Shown here: piece after piece, positions 11,211 to 20,470 of the stretch
Numbering within the stretch: position 1 is the first letter of the stretch
How the letters are laid out: the number at the start of each line of letters is the position of its first letter
The notes under the pieces: model-generated
What the model was told of the DNA's origin: nothing
The model's database searches: none
The model's input: only the letters and a program-made list of their open reading frames with translations
Assembly (NCBI GenBank): GCA_034096865.1
Contig: JAWQFJ010001160.1
Span: 1-64,000 of the forward strand
Direction: 5' to 3'
Length of the DNA stretch: 64,000 nt
DNA from: Theodoxus fluviatilis
Taxonomy: Eukaryota > Mollusca > Gastropoda > Cycloneritida > Neritidae
Translations under genes and position numbers: made by a program

Positions 11211-11470
11211 CTCAGTCTCTCTCTTTCTCTCTTCTCCCTGTCTCTCTTTCTTTCTTTCTCTCTTTCCTTGTCTTTCTCTCTCTTCTCTCTGTGTCTTTCT
11301 CTCTTTCTTTGTGTCTCTCTGACTCTCAGTCTCTCTCTCCCCTTCCCCCCTCCCTCTCCCCCTCTCCCCTTCTCTCTCTCTCCCCCCTCCCCCCCTCTCT
11401 CTCCCCCCTCTCCCCCCCCTCTCTCTCCCCCCCCTCTCTCTCTTTCATTCTTTTCTCTTTCTATCCCGCG
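11211..11470. repeat. Polypyrimidine (CT/CCCT)n tract
   Basis: About 250 bases of almost pure C and T ahead of the second oxygenase exon. It is too far upstream (more than 120 bases) to be the acceptor's own pyrimidine tract. Confidence 0.9.
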
Positions 11471-11593
11471 CCCTATCTGATTGACAAACTAATTTGTTCT
11501 TGGGATAATAGAACAAACAAACAAAGAATAACAGCATAACCACATGCTGACAAATGGCACGTGGTTCTAAGTCTGTGTCTTCTGCTTTCACAG

Positions 11594-11808
11594 AGGCTCA
11601 TCCGGAACCCCTACTGCAAGCTCGGGTCTTCGCCACGGTTCCCTCCAAGTGGTCACGTGACGTGAGCTACAGCCACAGCTTCGGCAGTTCCAAAGACCAC
11701 TTTGTCATCCTGGAGCAGAGTGTCACCCTCCGGCGCTTGAAGGTGCTCACGGCAACTTTGAAAGGCACATCCATTGATCCTCGCATGAACAACCACTCGG
11801 ACAAGCAA
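11594..11808 (+). CDS. Carotenoid oxygenase (BCO/RPE65 family) exon
   Basis: Bounded by the acceptor TTCTGCTTTCACAG and the donor GTAAGC. It encodes about 71 residues, including RVFATVPSKW, the family signature SYSHSFGSSKDHFVILEQ and LKVLTATLKG. The HSFG segment carries a conserved iron-binding histidine in BCO1, BCO2 and RPE65. It starts with the last two bases of a codon (phase 1 intron) and ends in phase 0. It follows the exon at 8476 by a 2.98-kb intron. Later exons of the family (the FFTFH..IN region and the C-terminal histidine) are not found before CCDC47 begins at 22997. The locus therefore looks truncated, or interrupted by the transposon at 13.1-19.4 kb. BCO1, BCO2 or NinaB-like assignment cannot be made from 116 residues. 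Confidence 0.87.
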
Positions 11809-11875
11809 GTAAGCAAAGCGCTGCTCTTCTGGCTAGGCAGACGTCTTGCTTCCTTCATTACAACGACGTTACATA

Positions 11876-12038
11876 TGATGAATGAATGAATGAATGAATA
11901 TTGATCGAACGAACAAACGAACGAATAAATGAATAAATGACTGGATGGATGAATGAAAGAATGAATGAAAGAAGGAAGGAATGAAGGAAGGAAGGAATGA
12001 ATAATGAATAAATGAATGAATGAAAGAATGAATAAATG
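11876..12038. repeat. Degenerate (AATG)n microsatellite
   Basis: Tetranucleotide units AATG, AACG and AAGG over about 160 bases, leading directly into an R1 copy, as at 5489-5580. Confidence 0.9.
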
Positions 12039-12039
12039 A

Positions 12040-12190
12040 AGTTTTAAGACCTATCAGCTTTTGTAAAGTATGAAAGGCCCTTGATCACGAAATTGTATGT
12101 GGGCTAATTAGAATTAGAGCAAGTCAAGTAACGATTTTCCCAGTTATTCCTCTATTAGGAATCGCTGGCTCATAGTCGCATACAAGGGTT
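12040..12190 (+). repeat. Interspersed repeat R1
   Basis: Begins AAGACCTATCAGCTTTTGTA and contains AGTTATTCCTCTATTAGGAA. It has the same order of blocks as 5580-5760. Confidence 0.7.
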
Positions 12191-12229
12191 AATCACACGA
12201 TGATTGGCCAACATTGCCCTCTAAGGTAC

Positions 12230-12385
12230 CCGTTTGTTCTCCTGGGTGGAGAGAAGCAATGATGGTTAAGCACCTTGGTCAAGGATGCAACTCTGGGAAC
12301 CGCGCAGCTTCAAACACCATACCCACATGCCGCAAGCGACTACAGGTTAAGCGCGCTTATCACTCGGCCATAGAGCCCAGAGATT
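12230..12385 (-). repeat. tRNA-derived SINE
   Basis: On the minus strand the block starts with TATGGCCGAGTGATAAGC, an A box of tRNA-Ser/Leu type. It continues through GTTTGAAGCTGC to a GTCCTTGACC-like tail shared with 35590-35770. No intact cloverleaf. Confidence 0.65.
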
Positions 12386-12389
12386 GACT

Positions 12390-13105
12390 ATGCGGGCAAC
12401 ATTTTCTTGACAACGCCGCTCTCATCGCTGCTGTGGAAGAAAAGGGTCGCCTCCGCTGGAGCACTTTTACGAGCGCAGCAAGCAGGACCTTGTTTATAAC
12501 TGGTGAAAATGCATAGCCAATATGTGGAAAATAACGTTTTGTAGATGAAAATTTGCTCTCTCCAATGACGTTGTTGTGCTCTTTGTTTGTTGCAGTTTCC
12601 ATGGAAATAAATATATCTTTCTATCCATCGTCTATCTAACCAGAAGCATGAATGAATGAGAAAGAGAACTGAACTGAACTTCATTGCCATGATCATCTGC
12701 CCATTTCATTTACATGTTTGGATGTAAATGACTAAATGCATAAACCTGTGTCTGCTGAAGGTTGTTGCTTTTCATGGCAAATAAAACATTATGTATCCAA
12801 CCTGTGCTTGAATTCTTGTTTTTGGTGTATGGAAGAATGAATGAAGATATAGTGGACATAATTTTGAGGTGTAAATTTACGTTTACAAAAAGCTGCGGTT
12901 AAAAAATCACTGCAACGGCCTGAAATCATGGCTGCCGAAAAACGACACTTGCTTGTCGACTGTGCTGAGAACTGCTGCAGGCAAAATCTGCTCAATAAAA
13001 TACAAATTGAATCGGGTCATTGTGTACACAAGATATCATTGTACAAATTGATAGCAACCATTTGGAATTAGCGTTCTGAATCTCATGTGAAACTCTTCAG
13101 AAAGT
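12390..13105. other. No gene recognised
   Basis: Short open frames only. An AATAAA near 12779 has no gene attached. Sequence is AT-rich. Confidence 0.4.
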
Positions 13106-13110
13106 CCGCG

Positions 13111-13930
13111 GTGTCGTACGTCAAAAGCGTTGTAATCGCCAATCGCGATCTTTGTTTTCAGATTTCTCTGTCGACTGTCTACCCTGAGAGTTAAAAAGGG
13201 TTATTTTCGGTTAAATGCAAAATCTGGATCAGAGCAATACATTGTTGTAAAATGTAACTTGTTGCGATTGTTTGTTATGGTTTATGAATTGGACTTTCGA
13301 AAATTGTTGTAATATTTGACGTTTGACACTTTTAACAATAATTTTTATAGATTCGTGTTTTTTTTTCATTCCGACTTATGTATCATATCCGGTCAGGCGA
13401 AAACTGCGTTACGGAGAAAGAAGACTGAAAGCAAACCAGTGATTGTGATGCTTCGCCGTTGAAAAGGTATGTTGTAATATCACTTAGGTGTTTGACGTCA
13501 GACACTTTTTGACGTCTGACATGATTTTAGGAGATATTTTCATGAGTAGAATCTGTAGGAATGTTTTGCTATCCAAACATTTTATGGAAACAAGAACCTC
13601 GTGTTGCAAATCACATGGGCCGGTTGTGTTGATGAACAAAGAAATTTGCACTTCCGACACAGAAACTAGAAAAGCATTTTGTTACAACAAGAGGGCTTGT
13701 GGTAATATTGACCTCTGACATTATCAAACTGTTGCAATATTAACGTGCAACATGCCAGATGGTCTGTGAAATTTGTGTTTGCATTGTGGCGTTAACAACG
13801 TTTATCACTGAGCGAATTATCCATTGTTGGACGTCCTGTGTCGTTTATCGTGGCACGAATTTGCGCGGCTGTTGTGCCAGCGGTTAGGGTCGTTGGGCAC
13901 AGAGCTCTCCTGCTGTGTATCTCTATCTGC

Positions 13931-13961
<31 letters not shown>

Positions 13962-13968
13962 CACCCCC

Positions 13969-14025
<57 letters not shown>

Positions 14026-14079
14026 CCCCCCCCCCTCTCTCTCTCTCCCCGCCCACCCCGACCCCCATTATCACACATG

Positions 14080-14141
<62 letters not shown>

Positions 14142-14350
14142 ACCTCGAGGGGGGGGGGGGAGAGAGAGGGGGGAGGGGGGATAGTTGCCGTGGTGATCGG
14201 TTATTGTGCCCGTTTTTAATCAAACCTTGATTTTGACTACGTGATCCTTTCTGCTTGGTTCCAATAGATAACCAGAAATTATTTTTTTATAAATATGATC
14301 TAAAATTAATTTGTATTGAAAGTGTCGTGTCGGATGTCAAAATTACAACA
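13111..14350. promoter_or_regulatory. Left cluster of TTTGACGTCTGACA-type motifs (transposon subterminal repeats)
   Basis: The motif GTTGTAAT-N-TTTGACGTCTGACA, or parts of it, occurs at 13306-13329, 13471-13505, 13507-13522, 13699-13720 and, reversed, at 14322-14349. A weaker mixed copy lies at 13111-13136. The core is palindromic (GACGTC). The same motif recurs on the far side of the transposase gene. Such arrays are usually subterminal transposase-binding sites; that role is inferred. Confidence 0.7.
13931..14165. repeat. (CT)n, (CA)n and poly-G microsatellites
   Basis: (CT)n with CCCC interruptions to about 14050, (CA)n at about 14083-14135, then a G run at 14149-14160. The open frames here are repeat artefacts. 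Confidence 0.95.
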
Positions 14351-14661
14351 CGATTAAAAGATTGAAAATGTTCTCTCAAAACACTGCTATTTTCTTTGTA
14401 GACTCTTTACCTACATATGTTCTATGACAGATCCATTGCATTGGGGTTGCAAGAACATTAAATATTCTGATACAAAAACAAAATGTTTGCTATTAATCTC
14501 TGAATTTGTGTAAAATATTTTGGTTTTAAACATTGAATGTGGGGAAGAAGTAAATTAAACATGTACTGTTATTTGGGAAATTATTTATTTCAGAATGATC
14601 AGTGTATTTCTTTATTGTATTTTATTTATTCATTATATGATGATGTGTGTTTAGGTTCATC

Positions 14662-14858
14662 ATGTCCACCACGCCACTGTCTAATGCTGAAAAATGCAGA
14701 AGACGCAGACAGAAGCTGATTGCAGAAGACCCGGAACGTTACAAGAGAGAGCAGCAACGCAACAGAGAACGCCAGCGCTTGAATCGCAGCAAGCCAAAGA
14801 CCGATGAAGAACTGCAGCGTCGACGCCAACTTGGTTTGGAACGGCAAAAGCGTTACCT
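14662..14858 (+). CDS. OTU-domain DNA transposon, exon 1 (basic N-terminus)
   Basis: Starts at ATG 14662 (STTPLSNAEKCRRRRQ) and encodes 65 residues plus two bases. It is very rich in Arg/Lys with the pattern RRRRQKLIAEDPERY, found at the start of several eukaryotic transposase families and probably DNA-binding. It ends at a consensus donor (GTAAGT at 14859). The 253-base intron closes at CAG 15111, and the partial codon is completed in phase by the first base of exon 2, which supports the splice. An upstream M at 14647 in the same frame is possible, but 14662 fits the family-like start. Confidence 0.8.
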
Positions 14859-15111
14859 GTAAGTATATTACTGGGGAGTTTAAAAGCTGAAAATAAATAA
14901 ACCAATTTTGTTTAATATTTATTACACGCTTTATCCCATTAGAGCATTGCTGGTTCAAAGCGCCGTGGTCACTGGTTAAGGAACCTGTGTGCCTCTGATG
15001 TCTTTATGTGGTTGTGGTTTTAATGGACCAGTACTGCAACTGTTTAAATTTGTTTATTATGATCATTATTGTTATTATTTTTGTTACAATACTTTTTCAT
15101 TCGTTTTGCAG

Positions 15112-16015
15112 AGAAAAGAAGAAAATGAAGGCAGCTGCACAAGCCGCTGAAGGGATTCCACCTCCAAGGCAAACCAGGCTGGATGTGGAGAAGGCCAAGA
15201 AGCGCAGAACAGCTAACACGAAGGCTGTGCAGAAGCACCGGGCCAATCAACATCCACAAAAGAGGAGGCGTTTGAACCAAAAAAGGATGGACTACTACTA
15301 TCTTAAGAAGATGGAGAAAGCGGCAGCAGTTCAAAAATTGAACGAAAAGTCGGTGCAAGCTGAAATAACACTTAACAAAGTGGATTGCCCGTACCCGACA
15401 CCAGAAGCCCACAGACGAGCTGTTCAGTGGGTGAAGACCAAGCTTGGGCCCCTTGATCCATCTAGATTTGCTCATATGATCAGAGGTGTGATCAAACACT
15501 CCAGCAAAAAGACAAAAGTGGCTCTCAAGAAATTGAATGTGATTTATCACTCCCCATGCAAGTCAGCACCACCAACAGCCTCAGAGACTCTCAAGAATAC
15601 AATTTCTGACCTCGCCGAGAAAAAGGACATTGAATCACTCACGTTCAAGAGAAACCTCGCAAAAGCGTTCAACAACGCGGAGTGTGCTGCTGAAGTTGGC
15701 TTGTCAAAGCGTTACGTCAAGAGTTGCCAGAAGGCTGGCTCTGTCTACCGCCGCAAGAAAATCTTCCGCTTGAGGGCAGATGTTCTTGCATTCTATGATG
15801 AGCATGCAGTTCCCAACCCTTGCAGGAGTTCCAAGAAGCGCCAGCTGCTTGTTTCGGTGAAAGAACTTCACAAAGACTTTGTTGCACATCATCCTGACAA
15901 GAAAGTTTCTCTTAGGACATTCCATAAACTGAAACCGCAGGATGTGGCATCTGTTAGGAAACTGAAGTTCAGGCAGTGCATGTGTGAGTTGTGTGTGAAT
16001 CCAAAACTGAAATGA
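15112..16015 (+). CDS. OTU-domain DNA transposon, exon 2 first reading frame
   Basis: Continues the basic region (EKKKMKAAAQAAEG, KKRRTANTKAVQKHRANQ), then a helical segment (HRRAVQWVKTKLGPLD, MIRGVIKHSSKKTK) and a helix-turn-helix-like stretch near VGLSKRYVKS. It ends with KFRQCMCELCVNPKLK at TGA 16013-16015. The next frame opens exactly there: TGA overlaps ATG 16012-16014, and the downstream protein carries on where a continuous transposase should. The simplest reading is a one-base loss in the A run just before the stop. Reinitiation at the ATGA overlap is the alternative. No convincing slippery heptamer is seen. Confidence 0.8.
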
Positions 16016-18360
16016 GACTGAATGCGCTCATGAGCAGGAAATTTGAGAGTGTGAGAGATCTGTTGACTGCGACTGTGTGTGACTTTGATGTGACTCCCAG
16101 GCTGGAGTGTATCGATCGCAAGTGTTCTGACTGTGGTGTTGGGCGAGTGAGAGAGAGGCTTGAGAATGAACTGAGGGAAAGTTTGAATGAGAGAGTGTAC
16201 TGGAAGAGATGGGAGCATGTGAAAGACGGGAAATCTAGCAGGATGGATAAAGTGAAGAAAAGCGGCACTGTGAAGGATTGTGTGGAGGAGCTTGTCAGTG
16301 AGTTGGGGGGTCTGTACAGGCATGTTTTCAATGCAGAGTGGCAGAGGAGACAACTACAAATGTTAAAATCAGATCTGCCAGAAGGGTGGGTACTTGTGTA
16401 CCTAGACTTTGCAGAGAATTTTCTGTGCAAATTTCAAAATGAGGTGCAGAGTGCCCATTGGGCCTACAAACAGGTGACCCTGTTTCCATCTGTGATTTTT
16501 TACAAATGCCCAGTTTGCAGCAAGTTGAGGCGGGATGAGGTGGCGTACCTTGCAGACGATCTACAAAAGGATGCTTCAATGTCACAGATGTTCATTGACG
16601 ACATTTTGAAGCGTTTGTTTGAGAGAATGGGTGATGGTTTGAAGAAGGTCATCCTCGTCAGTGATGGTTGTGCTGCCCAGTTCAAGTCAAAGCTGCCCTT
16701 CTTGCTGTTGTCACACACACATGCTGGTTCTGGATCTCATGAGGTGTCTGTTGAAAGAGTCTTCTTTGGATCACGTCATGGCAAGAATGATTGTGACTGG
16801 TCTGGAGGGGCTATCAAGCGCGTCATCACACGAGATCTTGCATCTGGTAGAGTGAGTGTGAGAAACGCAAGAGACATGTTTCAACATTGTGCTGAGACTT
16901 TGGCTTTTGGCAGTGCAATCATTACTGACAAGTGTGAGCACAAAACGAGACAGTTTGAATTACTGGATAAGGCGGTGAACAGGAAGGTGAAGTCATCTTC
17001 TGTGGCGACTGTTCCAGGGTCAAGGAAGCTGCATCATGTGCGTCCGCTGGCACCATTGGTGCTAGCAGTGAGGCAGCTATCTTGTTTTTGCAGTCACTGC
17101 AGGGTCGAGGATTGGGAGAACTGTGAGTCAGTCTCTCATGTCGGAGCATGGGATAATGTGAAACTGAGGTACTCTGGGCCAGATCTGTCACCCCCCACCC
17201 CTTTTCCCCCTATACCCACTTCTGAGTCGGATGATGAGGATGATGAGGATGTCCCTGTTGTGGAGGTGCTGTCAGATTCATCTTCCTGTTCTGCTGATCT
17301 GGTGGAGTCCGACTCTGAGTGGGAGGAGAGTAACCAGTCGGACCTGGGTGATTTGCCACCTTGCCCTGAAGACACTGATGTACGACTTCAGTTTTTTGAG
17401 AGAGCAAGAGAGACTTTAGCATCATGTGAAGATTTTGTGGCAGTTCGAGCCAGGTCGGAGATGTTGCTGGAGGAAATGCAACAGTTTGCATTTCCTGAAC
17501 CTTCGCGAGGACGTCTTGTAGGGTGTCCAGTTGATGCTGTTTCCTCCGAGTTGCTCTCAGAAGAGTTAAAGGGGAGGTGTACCCCCTTGTCTGTTAGAGC
17601 GGATGGGAATTGTTTTTTCCGGGCTCTTAGCCTACTGGTTTTTGGCACTGAGCGTCATCACGCAGAGTTTCGGGTCCGCTGTGCTGTTACAATGGCTTCC
17701 TTCCCTTACTTGTTTCTGGATGGCAGAAACTGGTGTGCAGAGCACGAAGAAATCAATCATCAGGAGGTGATCAACATTGCCTTGATGACCTCTGCGCAGT
17801 TTCATGGGTCTGCAGAACTAACATTCCAAGCAGAAGTTCTATCTTTGGTGAAAAATGGCTCATACACAGGACTGTTCGAAATCTTTGCTGCAGCTCAGGT
17901 TCTGCAGCGGCCAGTGCAGTCAATTTTTCCGGCACGTGGAGAACAGTCATACAGGCTGCACTGCAATCGCATCATTCGCCCTCCAAACTGCTGCCATGAC
18001 GAGAAACTCCACATAATGTGGACTTCCCTGGAACGTCCTGAGCAGGACCTTCAGACTTGGTCTCCTGACCACTTTGTACCCATTGTGCTTCGGCTTGTAG
18101 AGGAGCCGCCTCGAAGGGGAAATTTCCATCTCTTGGTCCGGAATGGAAAATATTTTCTGGGCCAAGTGTTGGAGACTGACAAACTGAATGGCCAGGCCTG
18201 TGTGAAGTTCATGACCAAACTGAAAGGTTATTACGTCTGGCCTGTCATTGATGATTTTAGTTGGGAGCCATGTACATCATTTGTCAGGGAAGTGGAGGTT
18301 GAGTTTGTGGAGGGGATGTCCAACAATCGATGCCAAATGTTCCGTATCAAATCAGTCTAA
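15991..18360 (+). CDS. OTU-domain DNA transposon, nuclease core plus OTU protease
   Basis: 789 residues if read from the first ATG (15991); the true junction is near 16012. In order: a cysteine pair region (IDRKCSDCG, residues about 41-50); a DDE-like core with YLDFAENF (Asp about 139), LVSDGCAAQFKSK (Asp about 224) and FGSRHGKNDCDW (about 262-270); an acidic linker (about 411-452, SDDEDDEDVPVVE); and an OTU-type cysteine protease domain. In the OTU domain VRADGNCFFRALS supplies Cys 541 and SPDHFVPIV supplies His 694. A Tudor/SH3-like tail follows (GKYFLGQVLE, KGYYVWPVIDDFSWEP). The frame is open to the stop at 18358-18360 and all catalytic-type residues are present, so it may still be expressed. 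OTU domains remove ubiquitin. A nuclease-OTU fusion is known from a few transposon groups, but I cannot name the superfamily here. Confidence 0.82.
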   Translation: MCESKTEMRLNALMSRKFESVRDLLTATVCDFDVTPRLECIDRKCSDCGVGRVRERLENELRESLNERVYWKRWEHVKDGKSSRMDKVKKSGTVKDCVEELVSELGGLYRHVFNAEWQRRQLQMLKSDLPEGWVLVYLDFAENFLCKFQNEVQSAHWAYKQVTLFPSVIFYKCPVCSKLRRDEVAYLADDLQKDASMSQMFIDDILKRLFERMGDGLKKVILVSDGCAAQFKSKLPFLLLSHTHAGSGSHEVSVERVFFGSRHGKNDCDWSGGAIKRVITRDLASGRVSVRNARDMFQHCAETLAFGSAIITDKCEHKTRQFELLDKAVNRKVKSSSVATVPGSRKLHHVRPLAPLVLAVRQLSCFCSHCRVEDWENCESVSHVGAWDNVKLRYSGPDLSPPTPFPPIPTSESDDEDDEDVPVVEVLSDSSSCSADLVESDSEWEESNQSDLGDLPPCPEDTDVRLQFFERARETLASCEDFVAVRARSEMLLEEMQQFAFPEPSRGRLVGCPVDAVSSELLSEELKGRCTPLSVRADGNCFFRALSLLVFGTERHHAEFRVRCAVTMASFPYLFLDGRNWCAEHEEINHQEVINIALMTSAQFHGSAELTFQAEVLSLVKNGSYTGLFEIFAAAQVLQRPVQSIFPARGEQSYRLHCNRIIRPPNCCHDEKLHIMWTSLERPEQDLQTWSPDHFVPIVLRLVEEPPRRGNFHLLVRNGKYFLGQVLETDKLNGQACVKFMTKLKGYYVWPVIDDFSWEPCTSFVREVEVEFVEGMSNNRCQMFRIKSV

Positions 18361-18414
18361 GTGATTGGTAGATGTCTTGGTGGTGGGATGGTTCAAACTC
18401 ACTTTTTCACTTCA

Positions 18415-18745
18415 TTTGTCCCGTAGTCTGCACGACCGTTGGGGCACCACAGCTGATCTGGCAACCAGCTCTCTCCATTCCTCTCGCCTCTCGGACTGTC
18501 TCAAGGCTTCGCTGAGCCTCAACCCTGTCCACTCTGAGACGTTGTCCTCTCATCTTTTCCTTTGTCTGTCTCTCCTCCTCCCTCCTTTTACTGTGCCTTG
18601 TAGCACAGTCTTGGCAAGCCCTGACGATCGTGAGACGTGCCCATGATACCACTGTAGTTTGCGTCTTTTCACGGTGGTCAGTAGTTCTTCATGGGGCCCG
18701 ATGGCTTGCCTGATTCTATTTCGGACTTCCTTGTTTGTGATGTAA
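18415..18745 (-). pseudogene. LINE ORF2 C-terminal fragment
   Basis: Minus-strand translation gives RRKLQWYHGHVSRSSGLAK, then LQGTVKGGRR, EWTGLRLSEAL and VPQRSCRLRDK. This is the end of a non-LTR retrotransposon polyprotein. It begins 50 bases after the OTU transposon's stop, so it landed in the transposon's 3' part or marks its end. Only the last 100 residues are kept. Confidence 0.75.
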
Positions 18746-18986
18746 ACTAAGGTTTAAACTATGGTTGAAGGTTTAAAAGGTTTAAACTAGTAGTCGCTGA
18801 AATCATGGATGGAGTGTTTAAGTGAGAGTGGAATGTGGGTGGATCATTATGGTTTTGAATGTGCTTTACATGCTCTTATGTAAGCAAATCATGTGCAAGT
18901 GTTTTGCCATAATAACCTTTGGATTCCAATTCCACGATTTAGTTGTTTTGTTGTTATTTGTGAATGTTTTTGATGAAGGAATGCAT

Positions 18987-19350
18987 TGTTGAAATTTTGA
19001 CGTCTGACACTTTTCAAATTTCTCAAAATTCTTGCAGTAAGGATATTTTTTAACTACAAAAAACTTCATAATGTGTTGTTTTTAAGCGTATGTGTGAGAT
19101 GAGTGTGCAATTTGATGAAAATATGGGAAAATAGTGTTTGTGTGAAAATCTTAAAATTGGGTCGGTGTCAGACATCAAACATTACAACAAATTAATTTTA
19201 ATTATCTTACTAAAACAAAGAATTTGTGGTCAATATTAACCATAAGTATCTTGATCTCGATGCTTTACATATTTTGATGCTTTTTTATCCTCTCGTAATA
19301 AACTATGCTTGAAATTCACCCTTTTTGTTGTAATGTTTGACGTCTGACAT
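18987..19350. promoter_or_regulatory. Right cluster of TTTGACGTCTGACA-type motifs
   Basis: Copies at 18987-19010 (TTTTGACGTCTGACAC), 19165-19188 reversed (GTGTCAGACATCAAAC) and 19327-19350 (GTAATGTTTGACGTCTGACA). They mirror the left cluster at 13111-14350 and suggest that the transposon extends at least from about 13.1 to 19.35 kb. Exact terminal inverted repeats were not found by eye. Confidence 0.7.
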
Positions 19351-19683
19351 CCTGCCATTTTTCAAATTCAAGCGCTAATTTCTCAAAAACTATACGCTTC
19401 ATTATCTTCTCCTGTTGCACACACTTCCATAACATTTAATAGTATCTAATAACACCAAATTCAGAACTTTCACTTACACTTTGTTTATTACCCCAATTGT
19501 CCTTTTTTGTTGCTCACGTTTATGCATTTAGTTAAATACAGCTCACATGTCTGCAACATAATGAATCAGTCGCAGTCATCTCTTAATCCTCACTTCGTCG
19601 CTAAAGAAATATCCAATTGTACATTCTCAAAATCTCAAAGCGTAATAAATGTATGTTGCCAGTGATCTTAATTTTGTTGCATG

Positions 19684-19745
<62 letters not shown>

Positions 19746-20430
19746 ATGGAGCTTACTGATCATTTCTGATCCCAAAACAAAAACTCATCTCAGTAGGATT
19801 CCACTTTTATTTTCATTCATGCAAAACACGCATCTTTATACAAATTGCATACGATTTTTTGCCAAAACAGTATCTAAATGCTGATAATAGTGAACATGCT
19901 TTGTGTTGACATCATAAAATGCAGAGGAAGAAAAATTCCTCAGTTAACCAGAAGAAACTGTGTGTGTTTGATAACATATGACCCGTTGAAACAGATAGAC
20001 TCAAACAAACTTTCTCTTAAACTGGAAAACTATCGCTAGGAGCACACAAGGACAATAAACTGTTAAGGACACTTTTTTGCCAACTAAATATGATGCTAAC
20101 AGCCAACAGCTGCAGATATGGAGGACAGGATAATAAATCAGCCTTAAGGTAGCAGTGCCCAGTAACCGTAATTCTTTTGTCAGCAAAATTTTTTTAATGC
20201 AGTTTTCTCATCCAACAGGTTGTACTTTTAAAGTTTTGTCTATGTGTTTGCATAAATTATGCTAACTAGCTTTCCAATATGGCTGCCAATAGAACCAAAT
20301 TTTAGCCAGTTTTTAAAACATAATCCATGTACCAAAAGAGGTGTTAGTGATAGAAACTTGTAATTTTGCACATTAGTACAGTAAATATGCTAACATGTTC
20401 TGACAACACACACACACCCCCCCCCCCCCC

Positions 20431-20470
<40 letters not shown>

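Noticed and set aside
15995..16015. Programmed -1 frameshift in the OTU transposon
   Set aside because: No slippery heptamer in the right phase and no obvious downstream stem; an indel or reinitiation explains it better.
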